A stretch of DNA of 64,000 bases from contig NZ_NSDM01000022.1 of assembly GCF_030852425.1 (NCBI RefSeq), positions 1 through 64,000 of the forward strand. Direction: 5' to 3'. Shown here one piece after another: positions 37,545 through 46,918 of this stretch. The stretch comes from Saccharothrix longispora. GTDB taxonomy: Bacteria > Actinomycetota > Actinomycetes > Mycobacteriales > Pseudonocardiaceae. Below the pieces are notes generated by a model. That model did not search any database. It was given only the letters and a program-made list of their open reading frames with translations, and had not been told where the DNA came from. Position numbers and translations under genes: made by a program. Each line of letters opens with the position of its first letter. The stretch's first letter is position 1.

Positions 37545-40500
37545 GACCGGTCCCCGGCGAGCTGGGGCACGGGCACGAACCCGGTCTGCACGAGCTTCAC
37601 GCCGCGCCGGGTCACGAGCTGGGCCCGGCCCGCCGGCAGAGTGCGCGGCGGGGCCTCGCCCAGGAACTTTCCTTCTTCCTTGGGGTAGGAGAACAACAAC
37701 GCGGGGGTGCCCAGCTCCCACAGCCGGCGCAGGACGGGGTCCATCATGCCTCTCATGGCGTTGGCGCTGCTGCGCGCGATGATCAGGTGGAAGCCGATGT
37801 GCACGCCCTGGGCGAGCATCGGCAGCAGGGCGTCCAGGGGTGTGCCCATGCCGGAGCCCGCGCCCATCAGCTCGTAGTCGTCGACGACGACGAACAGCTG
37901 CGGGCCGTCCCACCAGTCGCGGCGGCGCAGCCGATCGGAGGAGATGTCCGCGCCGGGGATGCGCTTGTGCAGCGACACGGCCGCCTTGTTGGCCAGGTCG
38001 GCCAGCGCGTCGTTGCTGACCGCGTGCCCGGCGAGGTAGTCGTCGGGCACGATGCCGTCGAGGTCGCGCTGCGAGTCGCCCAGCACGACCTTGACCTGGT
38101 CGGCGCGGTAGCCCTGGACGACGGAGCGCAGTACCAGCCGCAGCGCGTTGGTCTTGCCGGTCTCCGCGTCGCCCATGACGATCAGGTGCGGCACCACCGA
38201 GAAGTCGTGCCACACCGGCGCCAACCGCTGCTCGTCCTGCCCGAGGCACAGGCGCAGATCACCGTCCGGCGGGGGCAGTTCGACCACCGGCAGCTTCGTC
38301 GGCAGGAGCCGCACGGCGGGCGCGTTGCGGCCCGGCCAGAAGGTGCGGATCTCCTCGGTGATGGCCTTGGTGACCGAGGTCAGGTCGTCGGTGTCCGAAC
38401 TGCCGTCCAGGCGGGGCAGCGCGGCGAGGAAGTGGTAGCCGGAGCTGGTCAGGCCGCGACCGGGCTGGTTGGGCACGGTGGCGGCCTTGCGGCCCTGCAC
38501 CTCGGACTCCATCGCGTCGCCCAGCCTCAGCTCGAAGCGGGTGCCCAGCACGTCGCGCAGCCACGGGCGGATCTCCGACCAGCGGGAGGAGCTGATCACC
38601 AGGTGGATGCCGAACGACAGGCCGCGCGAGGCGATCTCGGTGAGGCTGCCCTCCAGGTCGGCGTAGTCCTGGCGCATCGTGAACCAGCCGTCGACGACCA
38701 GGAACACGTCGCCGTACGGGTCGTCGATCGCGCCGGTGCGGCGCGCCTTGCGGTAGGCGTTCATCGACTCGAAACCGCGTTCGGCGAACGCCTGCTCGCG
38801 CCGCTCCATGATCTGCGTGATCTCCTGCACGGTGCGCGTGACGCGGTCGCGCTCCATGCGGGTGGCGATCGAGCCGACGTGCGGCAGGCCGCTGATCGAC
38901 ATCAGGCCGCCACCACCGAAGTCCAGACCGTAGAACTGGACCTCCTCGGGCGTGTGGGTGACGGCGAGGGCGAGCACGAGGGTGCGCAGCAGGGTCGACT
39001 TGCCGGTCTGCGGGGCCCCGACCACGCCGACGTGGCCGTCCGAGCCGGACAGGTCGGCGGCGAGGATCTCGCGCACCTGCTCGTAGGGCCGGTCGACCAC
39101 GCCCACCGGGATGCGCAGGTGCCCGCGCACCGCCGCGTCCAACACGGTCATGCCCAGCTCGGGGTGGGGCAGCACGCTGGGCAGCAGGGTGTCCAGGCTC
39201 GGCGCGTTCGCCAGCGGCGGCAGCCACACCTGACGGGCGGCGGCGCCCGCGCCGGACAACCGGTCGATGAGCACCTCGGCCAGGCTCGGCGCGTCCGCGG
39301 CGACCTCCGGTTCGTCCCGCTCCTCCTCGTCCGGTTCCTCGACGGCCTGCACGTGCTCCAGGGGGTGGGCGTGGGTGTGGAACGGCAGCACCCGGCTGTG
39401 CGCCACGGCGGTCGTCTCCGTCGTGCCGACGGGGGCGGCCACGGCCGTCGGCCCGGACACGTAGGCGCTCTTGAAGCGCACCAGCGTGGTGGTGTCGATC
39501 TTGAGGTAGCCGTTGCCCGGCGCCGAGGGCAGCTCGTAGGCGTCGCCGACGCCGATGACGCTGCGCGACTCCATCGAGGAGAACGTCCGCAGCGCGATGC
39601 GGTAGGACAGGTGGCCCTCGACGCGGTGGATGCGGCCCTCGTCCAGGCGCTGCGACGCGAGCAGCAGGTGCACGCCGAGGCTGCGTCCCAACCGGCCGAT
39701 GGAGACGAACAGCTCCATGAACTCCGGCTTGCTGCCCAGCAGCTCGCTGAACTCGTCCACCACCACGAGCAGGGTCGGCAGCGGCGGCAGCTGGCCGCCC
39801 GCCAGGCGGGCCTTCTCGTAGTCGAACAGCGAGGAGTGGCCGCTCTCCCTCAGCAACTCCTGGCGGCGGATCATCTCGCCGTTGAGCGAGTCCTGCATCC
39901 GGTCCACCAGCGGCAGCTCGTCGGCCAGGTTGGTGATCATCGCCGAGGTGTGCGGCAGCCGGTCCATGCCGAGGAACGTCGCGCCGCCCTTGAAGTCGAC
40001 CAGCACGAGGTTGAGCACCTCGGACGAGTGCGTGGCCACCAGCGCGCACACCAGGGTGCGCAGCAGTTCGCTCTTGCCCGAACCGGTCGCGCCGATCAGC
40101 ATCCCGTGCGGCCCCATGCCGCCCTGCGCCGACTCCTTGAGGTCCAGCTCGACGACCTCGCCGTCCTCGGTGACGCCGATCGGCACCTGGAGCCGGGCGC
40201 GCTGCGGCGTCTTGTTCCGCCACTGCGCGGCCACGTCGAACGTGTGCGGGTCGCGGATGCCCAGCAGCGTGGTCAGCTCGAAGTCCTGCTCGAACGGCCG
40301 CTCGACCACGTCGATGGTGCCGCTGGTGCGCTTGGGGGCGAGGAGCTTCGCCAGCGCCTCCGCGCGCACCCCGCTGAGGCGGTCGCGCACGGCGGTGCCG
40401 GTGCCGTCGCCCACGGCGAACTCCACCACGTCGTCGCGGCAGGTCAGGCGCAGCACCTTGGCGCCGCCGGGCATCACGCCCGTGACGTCGAGCAGCACCG

Positions 40501-41521
40501 TGTTGCGCAGCCCGCCACCGAGCAGCGGCGAGGAGTTCGGCACGTGCGCCAGGTGCGCGACCACGACGAGGAACGGCTCGGTGACGCTCGGGAAGGCGGA
40601 CTTGTCGTGCTCGCCGCGCCCGGTGACCTCGGGCCCGAGCAAGGTCATCAGCTCGTCGTGGTCGCACGCCAGCATCGGCAGCGGGCCGCCGGCGCCGAGG
40701 GCCGTCGGGTGGACGTTGTGCGGCAGCCACTTGACCCAGTCCCAGCCGGGCTGGGTGGCTTCACCGGCGAGCACCGCGACCCGCAGTTCGTCGGGCGCGT
40801 GGAAGGTGACCAGCTGGGCGAGCATCGCCCGCACCAGCTCGACCGCCGCGTCCGGGTCGCCCGCGAACTCCACGCTGGTGAAGCTGCGCAGCCCGACCGA
40901 GATCGGGATGCCGCCGACCGTGCGGTAGGTCTCGCTGAACCGCCGCAGGGAGATCGCCGACAGCGGCTCCAGGTCCTCGATCGGCTTGGTCGACGGCGGG
41001 GTGAACTCCATCGCCGCCTGCTGGGTGCCCAGCCCGATGCGGACGCGGGCGAAGTCGTCGTGGCTGCCGCGCCGCTCCCACAGGCGCGGGCCGCTCGCGA
41101 CCGACCACAGCCACGACGGGTCGGGGTTGTTCCAGGCGACCGCCGCGCGCTGCTCGTCGGCGGTCTTGCGGGCCCGGGTGCGCAACTGGTCGATGTAGCG
41201 CAGGTAGTCGCGGCGCTCGGAGTTCAGCTTGCGCTTGCGCTCGGAGCCGGCGCGACCGAGCTGGCTCAGCCCCATCGTGATCATGGCGATGCCCATCGCG
41301 CCGCCCATCACGTAGATCATCGGTGACGCGCCGGCACCCGCCGAGGAGAACACCAGGATCATCGCGATCGGACCGATGGCCATCGGGATGAACATCAGCG
41401 CGGAGCCGAAGTCCCGCGCGGCGGGCTCCGGCATCACCGGTGGCTCCTGGAGCTCCTCCTGCCCCTCCGGCAGTTCGGGGCCCGCCGCGCGGGGTCGCCG
41501 CTTGACCGTGGTGGTGCTCAT
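37541..41521 (-). CDS. eccC: Type VII secretion protein EccC (fused EccCa-EccCb FtsK/SpoIIIE ATPase)
   Basis: A 1,326-residue motor ATPase of the ESX system. Two transmembrane helices lie at about residues 40-90. Three ATPase domains follow: the first has Walker A GATGSGKS (about residue 480) and Walker B LLVVVDEFSELL (about 586); the second has GAPQTGKST (about 836) and FLVVDGWF; the third has GDAETGKTN (about 1121) and FVVVDDYELM. The second and third keep Lys but the second lacks the Walker B Glu, in line with EccC, where only the first domain is fully catalytic. Single-chain EccC is typical of ESX-4-like and non-mycobacterial systems. Start and stop both overlap neighbours by 4 bp. Confidence 0.96.
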   Translation of the reverse strand: MSTTTVKRRPRAAGPELPEGQEELQEPPVMPEPAARDFGSALMFIPMAIGPIAMILVFSSAGAGASPMIYVMGGAMGIAMITMGLSQLGRAGSERKRKLNSERRDYLRYIDQLRTRARKTADEQRAAVAWNNPDPSWLWSVASGPRLWERRGSHDDFARVRIGLGTQQAAMEFTPPSTKPIEDLEPLSAISLRRFSETYRTVGGIPISVGLRSFTSVEFAGDPDAAVELVRAMLAQLVTFHAPDELRVAVLAGEATQPGWDWVKWLPHNVHPTALGAGGPLPMLACDHDELMTLLGPEVTGRGEHDKSAFPSVTEPFLVVVAHLAHVPNSSPLLGGGLRNTVLLDVTGVMPGGAKVLRLTCRDDVVEFAVGDGTGTAVRDRLSGVRAEALAKLLAPKRTSGTIDVVERPFEQDFELTTLLGIRDPHTFDVAAQWRNKTPQRARLQVPIGVTEDGEVVELDLKESAQGGMGPHGMLIGATGSGKSELLRTLVCALVATHSSEVLNLVLVDFKGGATFLGMDRLPHTSAMITNLADELPLVDRMQDSLNGEMIRRQELLRESGHSSLFDYEKARLAGGQLPPLPTLLVVVDEFSELLGSKPEFMELFVSIGRLGRSLGVHLLLASQRLDEGRIHRVEGHLSYRIALRTFSSMESRSVIGVGDAYELPSAPGNGYLKIDTTTLVRFKSAYVSGPTAVAAPVGTTETTAVAHSRVLPFHTHAHPLEHVQAVEEPDEEERDEPEVAADAPSLAEVLIDRLSGAGAAARQVWLPPLANAPSLDTLLPSVLPHPELGMTVLDAAVRGHLRIPVGVVDRPYEQVREILAADLSGSDGHVGVVGAPQTGKSTLLRTLVLALAVTHTPEEVQFYGLDFGGGGLMSISGLPHVGSIATRMERDRVTRTVQEITQIMERREQAFAERGFESMNAYRKARRTGAIDDPYGDVFLVVDGWFTMRQDYADLEGSLTEIASRGLSFGIHLVISSSRWSEIRPWLRDVLGTRFELRLGDAMESEVQGRKAATVPNQPGRGLTSSGYHFLAALPRLDGSSDTDDLTSVTKAITEEIRTFWPGRNAPAVRLLPTKLPVVELPPPDGDLRLCLGQDEQRLAPVWHDFSVVPHLIVMGDAETGKTNALRLVLRSVVQGYRADQVKVVLGDSQRDLDGIVPDDYLAGHAVSNDALADLANKAAVSLHKRIPGADISSDRLRRRDWWDGPQLFVVVDDYELMGAGSGMGTPLDALLPMLAQGVHIGFHLIIARSSANAMRGMMDPVLRRLWELGTPALLFSYPKEEGKFLGEAPPRTLPAGRAQLVTRRGVKLVQTGFVPVPQLAGDRS

Positions 41522-44500
41522 TCGATGACCCCCGGGATGCGGGCCGCCGGGGCGCCCCAGACCCGCTCGTCCTGCTTGAGCAGGTCGCCCGCGGCGCGCT
41601 CGGCCTCCTCGTCCTCCTGGAGCTCGACGACCTCCTCGACCTCCTCGGGCATCTCCTGGTCACCCGCCATCAGCACGCTGTCGTCGGGGTAGTAGGGCTT
41701 GGGGATGGAGCGCTCTCGCGGGCGGGGAGCGGGTGTCGGCTGCACCCGGACCGCCGTGCTGGACGAGTGCTGCCACGGGGCGTCATCACGCAGGGCGTAG
41801 TCCGGTGTGGACTCCTGCTCCTCGTCGCGGTCGCCCTCGGACGCCCTGGAGGCGAGCCACAGCAACCCCCCGGCTCCGGCCGCGCCCCAGGCGCTGGTGT
41901 CCTCCTCGGCGTCGAAGTCGATGACCGGCACGACGTCCTCGTCGACGGGCGGCGGCGCGGGCGGTTCGACGTGCGCGGGCGGTTCGACGTGCGCGGGCAC
42001 CAGGCCGGCCGTGACGATCTCCCGTTCCCTGCGCGGGTCGCCCGAGGCACCCTCGCCACCGGCGCGATCCGGCTGCCTGGCGGGCGGGTTAGCCGCGGGC
42101 GAGTTCGCCGCAGGTGGGTTCGTCGAGGGCGGCGCGGCCACTGGCGGCACCACGACGGGAGGCACCACGACGGGCGGAGCCACCGCGGGAGGTACCACGG
42201 CCGCCGGGGGCACCGACGGCGGGGCGGCCCCCTCCCCGGGCGTGATCCGGTCGCCCATCGGCAGCGGCGGTGCCACCGGTTCCGGTGCGAACGTGACCGG
42301 AACCCCGATGGGTGCGATCGGCGCGACGTGCTCGATCGGCACGACAGGTGCGGTGGGTTCGACGGGCTCGATCGGCTCGACGGGCGCGGTGGTACCCGAG
42401 GTGGTCCCCTGCGGGTCCACAGCCCATTCCTGCGGCGTGGTCGGAGGCACTTCCCGGAGTTCCTGCGGATCGCTCGACGGCCGCAGTCCCACGACTTCCC
42501 AGGGCCGCGACTCGCCACCGATCAGACCCGAGGCATCCGAACGATCCGCCGACGCACCACCAGGAGGCGACATCGGAGCCATCGGCGGCATCATCGGCGG
42601 CACACCCGCACCAGCACCCACGGCACCCGACTGCTGCGGCGGCGCGGCCCACTCCTCCGGTGCCACCGGAGGCAACTCGGCCAACCCCTGCGGCTCACCG
42701 ACATCCGGCAGCCCGCCACCCTCCCACGGAGCCACCTCACCACCGATCAGACCCGAAGCATCCGAACGATCCGCCGACGCACCACCAGGAGGCGACATCG
42801 GAGCCATCGGCGGCATCATCGGCGGCATCATCGGCGGCACACCCGCACCAGCACCCACGGCACCCGACTGCTGCGGCGGCGCGGCCCACTCCTCCGGTGC
42901 CACCGGAGGCAACTCGGCCAACCCCTGCGGCTCACCGACATCCGGCAGCCCGCCACCCTCCCCCGGAGCCACCTCACCACCGATCAGACCCGAAGCATCC
43001 GAACGATCCGCCGACGCACCACCAGGAGGCGACATCGGAGCCATCGGCGGCATCATCGGCGGCATCATCGGCGGCACACCCGCACCAGCACCCACGGCAC
43101 CCGACTGCTGCGGCGGCGCGGCCCACTCCTCCGGTGCCACCGGAGGCAACTCGGCCAACCCCTGCGGCTCACCCACACCAGGAGAACCGACAGCCTCCCA
43201 CGGCCGCGACTCGCCACCGATCAGACCCGAAGCATCCGAACGATCGGCCGACGCACCACCAGGAGGCGACATCGGAGCCATCGGCGGCATCATCGGCGGC
43301 GCACCCGCACCGGCACCCGACGCACCACCAACCGGCACACCACCACCCTGCGGCGCAGCCCACTCCTCCGGCTCCACCGAAGGCAACTCGGCCAACCCCT
43401 GCGGCTCACCGACATCCGGCAGCCCGCCACCCTCCCACGGAGCCACCTCACCACCGATCAGACCCGAAGCATCCGAACGATCCGCCGACGCACCACCAGG
43501 AGGCGACATCGGAGCCATCGGCGGCATCATCGGCGGCGCACCCGCACCGGCACCCGACGCACCACCAACCGGCACACCACCACCCTGCGGCGCAGCCCAC
43601 TCCTCCGGCTCCACCGAAGGCAATTCCAGGCCGGCCGGGCTCTGCGGATCACCCAGGCCGGGGAGCCCTGAGCCCTCCCACGGAGCCACCTCGCCACCGA
43701 TCAGACCCGAAGCATCGGAACGGTCGGTCGAGGCACCAGTGGGAGGCGACATCGGAGCCATCGGCGGCATCATCGGCGGCGCGCCCCGGTCGCTCGGGGA
43801 GGAACCGAGGGCGGGGGGCTCTTCGGCGACCCAGTCCGCGGGCGAAGCGAGGTCCGGGGGCAGGCTCGGCCCGGCGCTGTCCAGCGAGGGAGGCGGGGTC
43901 GCGACGAACTCGGCGGGCGTCCCGACGCCGGGACCGGGCGCTCCCGCGCCAGGTCGGCCGGTCGGGGTGAACGGCGCGGGGCGCGGGATGCCGCCGCCGG
44001 CGGGCAGCGGCAGTCCACCGATCGGGTTCGGCAGTGGGGGGATGCCCCCCGGCAGTCCGCCGGGCGCACCCGACCCGAACTCCCCCGGCGTGAATGCCGC
44101 CGGGTCGGGCAGCGGGGGCGGGACCGCACCGCCCGGGGAGGTGAGGTCCACCCCCGGCAGCGAGCCGGCTCCCGGAAGCCCGTCCGGGGTGAAGGCGCCG
44201 GGGCCCGGGATCTCCGGCTGCCCGGAGCCGTCCAGGCCGCCGAGGCCGCTGCCCGACGGCGGATTGGTGCCGGAGAGGTCGAATTCCTTGACGCTGGGCG
44301 GTGTGGTGTCCCCCAGGCCGGACGGCGGGACCCGGGTTTCCGGCGAAGTCGGGTCCCCCGGGCCGTCCTGGCCGTTCCCGAGGTCGAGGTCGAGGTCCTC
44401 GAACGGGTTGTCGAACTTCAGGTCCTCGGGGAGGTTCGGACCACCGCCGCCGTCACCGCGGTCGCCGAACAGGTCGTCGAAGTCGAACTCCGGGATGTTC

Positions 44501-45378
44501 GGACCGTCGCCATTACCGCGGTTGCCGAACAGGTTGTCGAATTCCTCCTGGCTCATCCCCCCGCCGAGGCCGTCGCCCAGCCCCGGTGTCGGGACGGGCT
44601 GGGCCTGCTTCTGGAGTCTGACGTTGTCGTAGTTGGCCGCGAGTGTCTTGAGCACCTTGCGCATGTCGTTGCTCATCATGTCGACGACCTGCTGGTTCCA
44701 GTTGATCCAGATGTTGCCGTTGTCCATCCGGTACTCGATGCTGCTGTGCCCGCCCCGGGGGTCGATGATCGGCTGCCCGGTCCGGGGATCGTGCTGCAGG
44801 TCGTGGCCGTCGTACGCCTCCGCGATCCGGATGATCTCGTTGGAGTAGTGCCGGTTGATCTCCCAGACGGTTTGGCGTGCCCATTCCAGGTGGTCGCCCG
44901 CGCTCCACAACTGGTTGGGAGCCGACTGGTTGCCCATCGGACCGCCCTCGATCTGCCCGGCGGCGTTGCGGAACGCGTGGGCGAGCGGCTTCATCAGCGC
45001 CTGGAACTGGGTGGCCGCCTCCCCCTGCCAGGGCCCGTCTTCACCGGTGAGGGCTTCGACCTGCTGATCGAGGCTGACAGCGACCACTCCGAGCGCTTCC
45101 TGCACCCAGCGCAGGTCTGTCGCGGCGTTCCACAGCGACGCCGGATCGGACACCGTCTTGGTGCGTTCCTGGATCAGGTCCCGGCTGATCGGGCGACCGT
45201 CGGCGTCGGTCTTGCCGACCGCGGCCGCACCGGTGATCACGGCCTGGATCTGCTTCCAGTCCATGGTGTCGTAATCCGCGGCCGACCCGCCGCCACCGCC
45301 GACACCGTAGACCGCACCGGTGTCCTTGTCCGTGGTGGTCGCGCTGGTCCCGGTATTCGACCCCTCCGGAGTGCTCAT
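41518..45378 (-). CDS. WXG-like T7SS protein with Pro/Gly-rich and tandem Met-Pro repeat region
   Basis: A 1,286-residue protein. Residues about 35-260 are helical, with WKQIQAVITGAAAV, a DLRWVQEALGVVAVSLDQQVEALTG helix and a WQGEAATQF turn that matches the WXG hairpin; the helical part reaches WINWNQQVVDMM. From about 270 to 930 it is Pro/Gly-rich and includes six tandem repeats (see the repeat entry). The last 300 residues are Pro/Val-rich and then acidic (VEEVVELQEDEEAE). No signal peptide or transmembrane helix. Placement between the WXG100 genes and eccC is where PPE- or EspB-like substrates often lie, so an exported structural or chaperoned substrate is likely. Its TGA overlaps the eccC ATG. 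Confidence 0.7.
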   Translation of the reverse strand: MSTPEGSNTGTSATTTDKDTGAVYGVGGGGGSAADYDTMDWKQIQAVITGAAAVGKTDADGRPISRDLIQERTKTVSDPASLWNAATDLRWVQEALGVVAVSLDQQVEALTGEDGPWQGEAATQFQALMKPLAHAFRNAAGQIEGGPMGNQSAPNQLWSAGDHLEWARQTVWEINRHYSNEIIRIAEAYDGHDLQHDPRTGQPIIDPRGGHSSIEYRMDNGNIWINWNQQVVDMMSNDMRKVLKTLAANYDNVRLQKQAQPVPTPGLGDGLGGGMSQEEFDNLFGNRGNGDGPNIPEFDFDDLFGDRGDGGGGPNLPEDLKFDNPFEDLDLDLGNGQDGPGDPTSPETRVPPSGLGDTTPPSVKEFDLSGTNPPSGSGLGGLDGSGQPEIPGPGAFTPDGLPGAGSLPGVDLTSPGGAVPPPLPDPAAFTPGEFGSGAPGGLPGGIPPLPNPIGGLPLPAGGGIPRPAPFTPTGRPGAGAPGPGVGTPAEFVATPPPSLDSAGPSLPPDLASPADWVAEEPPALGSSPSDRGAPPMMPPMAPMSPPTGASTDRSDASGLIGGEVAPWEGSGLPGLGDPQSPAGLELPSVEPEEWAAPQGGGVPVGGASGAGAGAPPMMPPMAPMSPPGGASADRSDASGLIGGEVAPWEGGGLPDVGEPQGLAELPSVEPEEWAAPQGGGVPVGGASGAGAGAPPMMPPMAPMSPPGGASADRSDASGLIGGESRPWEAVGSPGVGEPQGLAELPPVAPEEWAAPPQQSGAVGAGAGVPPMMPPMMPPMAPMSPPGGASADRSDASGLIGGEVAPGEGGGLPDVGEPQGLAELPPVAPEEWAAPPQQSGAVGAGAGVPPMMPPMMPPMAPMSPPGGASADRSDASGLIGGEVAPWEGGGLPDVGEPQGLAELPPVAPEEWAAPPQQSGAVGAGAGVPPMMPPMAPMSPPGGASADRSDASGLIGGESRPWEVVGLRPSSDPQELREVPPTTPQEWAVDPQGTTSGTTAPVEPIEPVEPTAPVVPIEHVAPIAPIGVPVTFAPEPVAPPLPMGDRITPGEGAAPPSVPPAAVVPPAVAPPVVVPPVVVPPVAAPPSTNPPAANSPAANPPARQPDRAGGEGASGDPRREREIVTAGLVPAHVEPPAHVEPPAPPPVDEDVVPVIDFDAEEDTSAWGAAGAGGLLWLASRASEGDRDEEQESTPDYALRDDAPWQHSSSTAVRVQPTPAPRPRERSIPKPYYPDDSVLMAGDQEMPEEVEEVVELQEDEEAERAAGDLLKQDERVWGAPAARIPGVIE
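42430..43790 (-). repeat. Six in-frame tandem repeats of 225-243 bp
   Basis: The phrase atcagacccga recurs at 42521, 42746, 42983, 43220, 43457 and 43700, giving spacings of 225, 237, 237, 237 and 243 bp, all multiples of three. Each unit encodes PPMMPPMAPMSPPGGAS, then ADRSDASGLIGGE, then a W-containing acidic stretch ending EEWAAP. Units 2 and 3 are almost identical at the DNA level, which indicates recent duplication or gene conversion. Confidence 0.95.
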
Positions 45379-45408
45379 CCTCGATCGCCCTCAGCTCGTC
45401 CTGGTCCG

Positions 45409-46005
45409 TCAGTCCTTGGTGTCGGGGTCGTCGGCCTCGTCGCCCGTGTCACCGTCAGCGTCGTCGTCGGGGGTGGGACCGCCGAGGTCGGTGCCCCCGC
45501 CGCCGAGGTTGGCGTTCGTGATTCCGGTGGTCTGGTTGATGTAGCCCACCGCGTCCTGGATGTGCTCGTTGAGCTTCACCGCGGTGAGCCCGTTGAGCTC
45601 CTCGGTGGTGTCGTAGTCGTGGGCGAGCTGCTCCAGGTTCCGCGCCGTCATCTCCAGCGCGTCGATCGCCTTGAGCAGGAACTCCTCGACCGAGGGCACC
45701 AGACCTCCGGTGAGCTTCGTGGTCAGTTCGCCGGCGTGGTAGAAGGCCCCGGGAGCGATGTCGACGCCCCGCAGCGTCTTCAACGCCTCCTCCAGCAGCT
45801 CCCTGAGCTGGCGGAGGTTGCGCGCGAACGTCCTGAGCGCGTCGGTGCTCACCACGGTCGCGCCGGTGTCACCGGTCTTCCGGGGCGGGGGCGGAACCCT
45901 GTCGTCCAGGTCCGGCACGTCCCCGTGGTAGGTGCTCGTGGGCGGTGCCGTGGTGTCGCCGGTGTAGGCGTTGGCGTCGTCTACCTTGTCCCAGTCGAGC
46001 TTCAT
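45409..46005 (-). CDS. EspC-like helical T7SS protein
   Basis: A 198-residue protein with a disordered N-terminus, two helical hairpins (STDALRTFARNLRQLRELLEEAL and VEEFLLKAIDALEMTARNLEQL) and a very acidic Asp/Gly tail. LAHDYDTTEELN contains a Y-x-x-x-E sequence just after the last hairpin helix, the general T7SS export signal. No WXG tripeptide. The pattern resembles EspC-family proteins. A GGAGGAGGAG ribosome site precedes the ATG at 46005, and the gene lies between the WXG100 pair and the 1,286-residue protein. Confidence 0.7.
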   Translation of the reverse strand: MKLDWDKVDDANAYTGDTTAPPTSTYHGDVPDLDDRVPPPPRKTGDTGATVVSTDALRTFARNLRQLRELLEEALKTLRGVDIAPGAFYHAGELTTKLTGGLVPSVEEFLLKAIDALEMTARNLEQLAHDYDTTEELNGLTAVKLNEHIQDAVGYINQTTGITNANLGGGGTDLGGPTPDDDADGDTGDEADDPDTKD

Positions 46006-46065
46006 CGGATGATCTCCTCCTCCCGTGGGCCGGCCGCGCCGGGGTGACCCGGCGCGGCCGGGTGA

Positions 46066-46368
46066 TCACCTGACGTTGAACCCGCCGAAGGCGTTGACAC
46101 CGGTGTGCTCGACTCGCAGGTACCCGTGGGTGATGTTCTGGAGGGCGACCTCCGCGGCGTGGAGGCTGGCCGGCATGCGCTTCGACGCGGCGTCCCAACT
46201 GGCCTGGGCGATCCTGTACGTCTCCCGGGCGTCGCCCTGCCAATCCTTCAGCGTGGTCTGCACCTCCTGCTCCAGCTGCGCCAGCCTGTTGCTGAGCTGG
46301 ATGCTGATCTCCGCCATCTGGTCGCGGGCCTGGTCGGCCATGCGCTGGTCGAACGTGTAGCTCGTCAC
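46066..46368 (-). CDS. WXG100-family protein (ESAT-6-like)
   Basis: A 100-residue all-helical protein with a central W43-Q-G45 turn between two amphipathic helices, the defining feature of WXG100 proteins. These are secreted as dimers by the T7SS and act as substrates or chaperones. The GTG start at 46368 follows AAGGAGA at a good distance. It is the second gene of the operon and probably pairs with the 106-residue product encoded just upstream. Confidence 0.88.
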   Translation of the reverse strand: MTSYTFDQRMADQARDQMAEISIQLSNRLAQLEQEVQTTLKDWQGDARETYRIAQASWDAASKRMPASLHAAEVALQNITHGYLRVEHTGVNAFGGFNVR

Positions 46369-46393
46369 GTCGTGGTCTCCTTAGCGGGGTGGG

Positions 46394-46714
46394 TCAGATA
46401 CCCAGGTCGGGGCCGGTGGGGATGGCAGCGGCGACCTGGACGTTGCTGTCCTCGCCCCGCGTGACGGTGCCCGCGTGCTGCTGCACCAGGTCGATCATGA
46501 GGCCGAGCGCGTCGGTGATCTGCTTGCAGTCCGCGAACCAGGAGTTCATGGACCTCTCGTAGGCGCCGTAGGCCTCACCGCTCCAGGTCGTGCGGAGGAC
46601 GTTCAGCGTGCCCCGGACGGTCTCGGTACCTCGGTTGGCGAAGTTCTGGGTTTCCTGGAACAACCCGGCGGCCCGCAGCAGGCCGGGGGTAGTGGTGGAA
46701 ATCGGTGCATTCAT
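46394..46714 (-). CDS. WXG100-family protein (CFP-10-like partner), first gene of the T7SS operon
   Basis: A 106-residue protein with helix-turn-helix layout and W44-S-G46 at the turn, followed by YGAYE, then a long second helix (FADCKQITDALGLMIDLVQQHAGTV). Start at ATG 46714 with AAGGGGA upstream; a longer reading would run back through the promoter region and is composition-poor. It lies 25 bp before the second WXG100 gene, the usual arrangement of heterodimer partners. Confidence 0.88.
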   Translation of the reverse strand: MNAPISTTTPGLLRAAGLFQETQNFANRGTETVRGTLNVLRTTWSGEAYGAYERSMNSWFADCKQITDALGLMIDLVQQHAGTVTRGEDSNVQVAAAIPTGPDLGI

Positions 46715-46918
46715 GGGCTTCCCCTTGATGGATGTGCGATTGATCCACGCGCCGAACGGCGCCGAGATGCACCGCCACAGTTTTGGGCAACCCGCCTTCC
46801 GGGGAGCAGATGTCAACCCCCGCCGGTGCCCAAAAGTCCGACCAGGAGTGCGCACACAGGCGACCCGTCCATCAAGTTCCGCTCAAGCAGGGGAAAATGG
46901 GAGTCCGGGAGCGGCTAG
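46715..46918. promoter_or_regulatory. Divergent promoter region between the T7SS operon and its SARP-type regulator
   Basis: This 204-bp gap contains ttttgggca at 46781-46789 and its exact complement tgcccaaaa at 46827-46835, centres 46 bp apart. Between them, reading toward the operon, is a perfect -35-like TTGACA (complement of 46811-46816). No good -10 is visible at 17-19 bp. The repeat is a candidate operator. The AT-rich arms stand out in otherwise very GC-rich DNA. Confidence 0.5.

Noticed and set aside
37545-38249. A start for EccD up to 235 codons upstream
   Set aside because: The extension lies wholly within eccC in another frame; the GTG at 37544 gives the ubiquitin-like N-terminus expected for EccD.
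28806-41326. Long plus-strand frames opposite the beta-helix ATPase, the Pro-rich protein, EccB/EccD and EccC
   Set aside because: The minus strand encodes recognisable T7SS proteins with ribosome sites and coupled stops and starts; the plus frames are compositional by-products.
42312-43970. Repeat-rich region considered as a CRISPR array or a non-coding minisatellite
   Set aside because: Units of 225-243 bp are all multiples of three, lie in frame inside a long gene and have no spacer-like unique segments of constant size.
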